DNA from: Prorocentrum cordatum
Lineage: Eukaryota; Sar; Dinophyceae; Prorocentrales; Prorocentraceae
Reading direction: 5' to 3'
DNA: 64,000 nt
Assembly (NCBI GenBank): GCA_963575745.1
Contig: CAUYUJ010000891.1
Location: 557,639 to 621,638, forward strand
Made by a program: the position numbers and the translations under genes. The notes under the pieces are model-generated. The model did not search any database and was not told the origin of the DNA. It saw only the letters and a program-made list of their open reading frames with translations. This document shows, piece by piece, positions 63,507 to 64,000 of this stretch; positions within the stretch are counted from its first letter, which is position 1; each line of letters opens with the position of its first letter.

Positions 63507-64000
63507 GCCGGCCGTGCCCCCGCGCACGCCCCCGGGGGTGGGGGGAGCGTACGCGCCGCGGGCACGGCGCGGTTGAGCGGCAGCAGGCGCAGCAGGCAGC
63601 TCGTCCTCGTCTTCGTCCTCCCGCTCGTCCTCCTTAACGTCACCGAGTCATCCTCGCACCGCTGGTTTCGGCCTCTTCGCGCCTCGGCCGCTCAGGGACC
63701 CCTTTTTTCCCCGATCTGCGGCGATCAACATACTCTGTGTACGACAGGCTGCACGCAACGCGAGTCCCGTCCCCTCGGATCGTGAACGATCGATGCGATT
63801 GTGCGATGCTCAGCTTGAGCCAAGCCGACAGCTTGGCGCCCAGCAGATCAGACTGAGACCACACACAAGGCCGAGTCGTCCCCCTCGTCCCCCTCGTCCT
63901 CGGCTTCGTCCTCCCCCTCGTCATCCTCTTCGTCCTCCTCGTCCTCCCTCTCGTCCCCCTCCTCGTCCCCCTCGTCCTCCCTTTTGTCCTCCTCGTCATC
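63507..64000. other. Window end, no exon recognised
   Basis: GC-rich sequence without a convincing frame, then a TCGTCCTCC/CCCTCGTCC tandem repeat from about 63875 to the end. If 63436-63506 is right, this is the start of the next CysRS intron. Confidence 0.6.

Noticed and set aside
1-64000. tRNA, rRNA, snRNA, spliced-leader and CRISPR features
   Set aside because: Looked for conserved boxes and the dinoflagellate spliced-leader motif by eye and saw none. A covariance-model scan would be needed to exclude divergent small RNAs.

Overview
The window looks like nuclear DNA of a dinoflagellate. It is very GC-rich and loaded with simple repeats and short terminal-inverted-repeat (TIR) elements. 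All convincing coding sequence lies on the + strand in small exons separated by large introns. Most 5' splice sites read GC or GA rather than GT, the 3' splice sites read AG and are usually followed by G, and short direct repeats sit at many exon junctions. No tRNA, rRNA, CRISPR, bacterial-type operon or spliced-leader gene was seen. Genus cannot be told from the sequence alone.

Three genes can be supported. (1) Positions 1-4759 hold the 3' part of a gene for an alanine/glutamate-rich coiled-coil protein with a long proline/alanine/serine-rich tail, in three exons ending at a TGA. Its second visible intron (1955-2320) is bounded exactly by TIRs and flanked by a 4-base direct repeat, so it is a transposon-like intron (introner). 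(2) From 7269 to at least 47976, and probably 63506, at least ten exons rebuild the catalytic C-terminal half of a eukaryotic cytosolic-type cysteinyl-tRNA synthetase. They include the zinc-ligand regions, the intact KMSKS loop and the helical anticodon-binding region. The N-terminal HIGH-motif half is not in the window. (3) From 51481 to about 62274, inside the 15 kb last visible intron of the synthetase and on the same strand, ten exons give an apparently near-complete secreted protein. It has a signal peptide, one fibronectin type III domain and a long cysteine-rich region with N-glycosylation sequons.

Layout: 1-4759 coiled-coil gene; 4760-7268 repeats with no recognised exon; 7269-47976 synthetase exons in 3-7 kb repeat-filled introns; 47977-51480 repeats, including a complete GT..AG introner-like element; 51481-62274 the nested secreted-protein gene; 62275-63435 low-complexity sequence; 63436-63506 a probable further synthetase exon; then repeats to the end.

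The introns hold many recurrent element families, named here by letter: hairpin elements (V), GGTACC-TIR elements (F), GTAAGAGTG-TIR elements (D), GCGGCGAGCG-TIR elements (B/T), GTCGGGCATG-TIR elements (C), a 0.6-0.8 kb unit in a head-to-tail array (G), and several minisatellites and (GGA/TCC)n tracts. Exon joins were made by eye from reading frame, phase and homology remembered from known families. Boundaries given as exact are the best phase-consistent choice, not RNA-proven.
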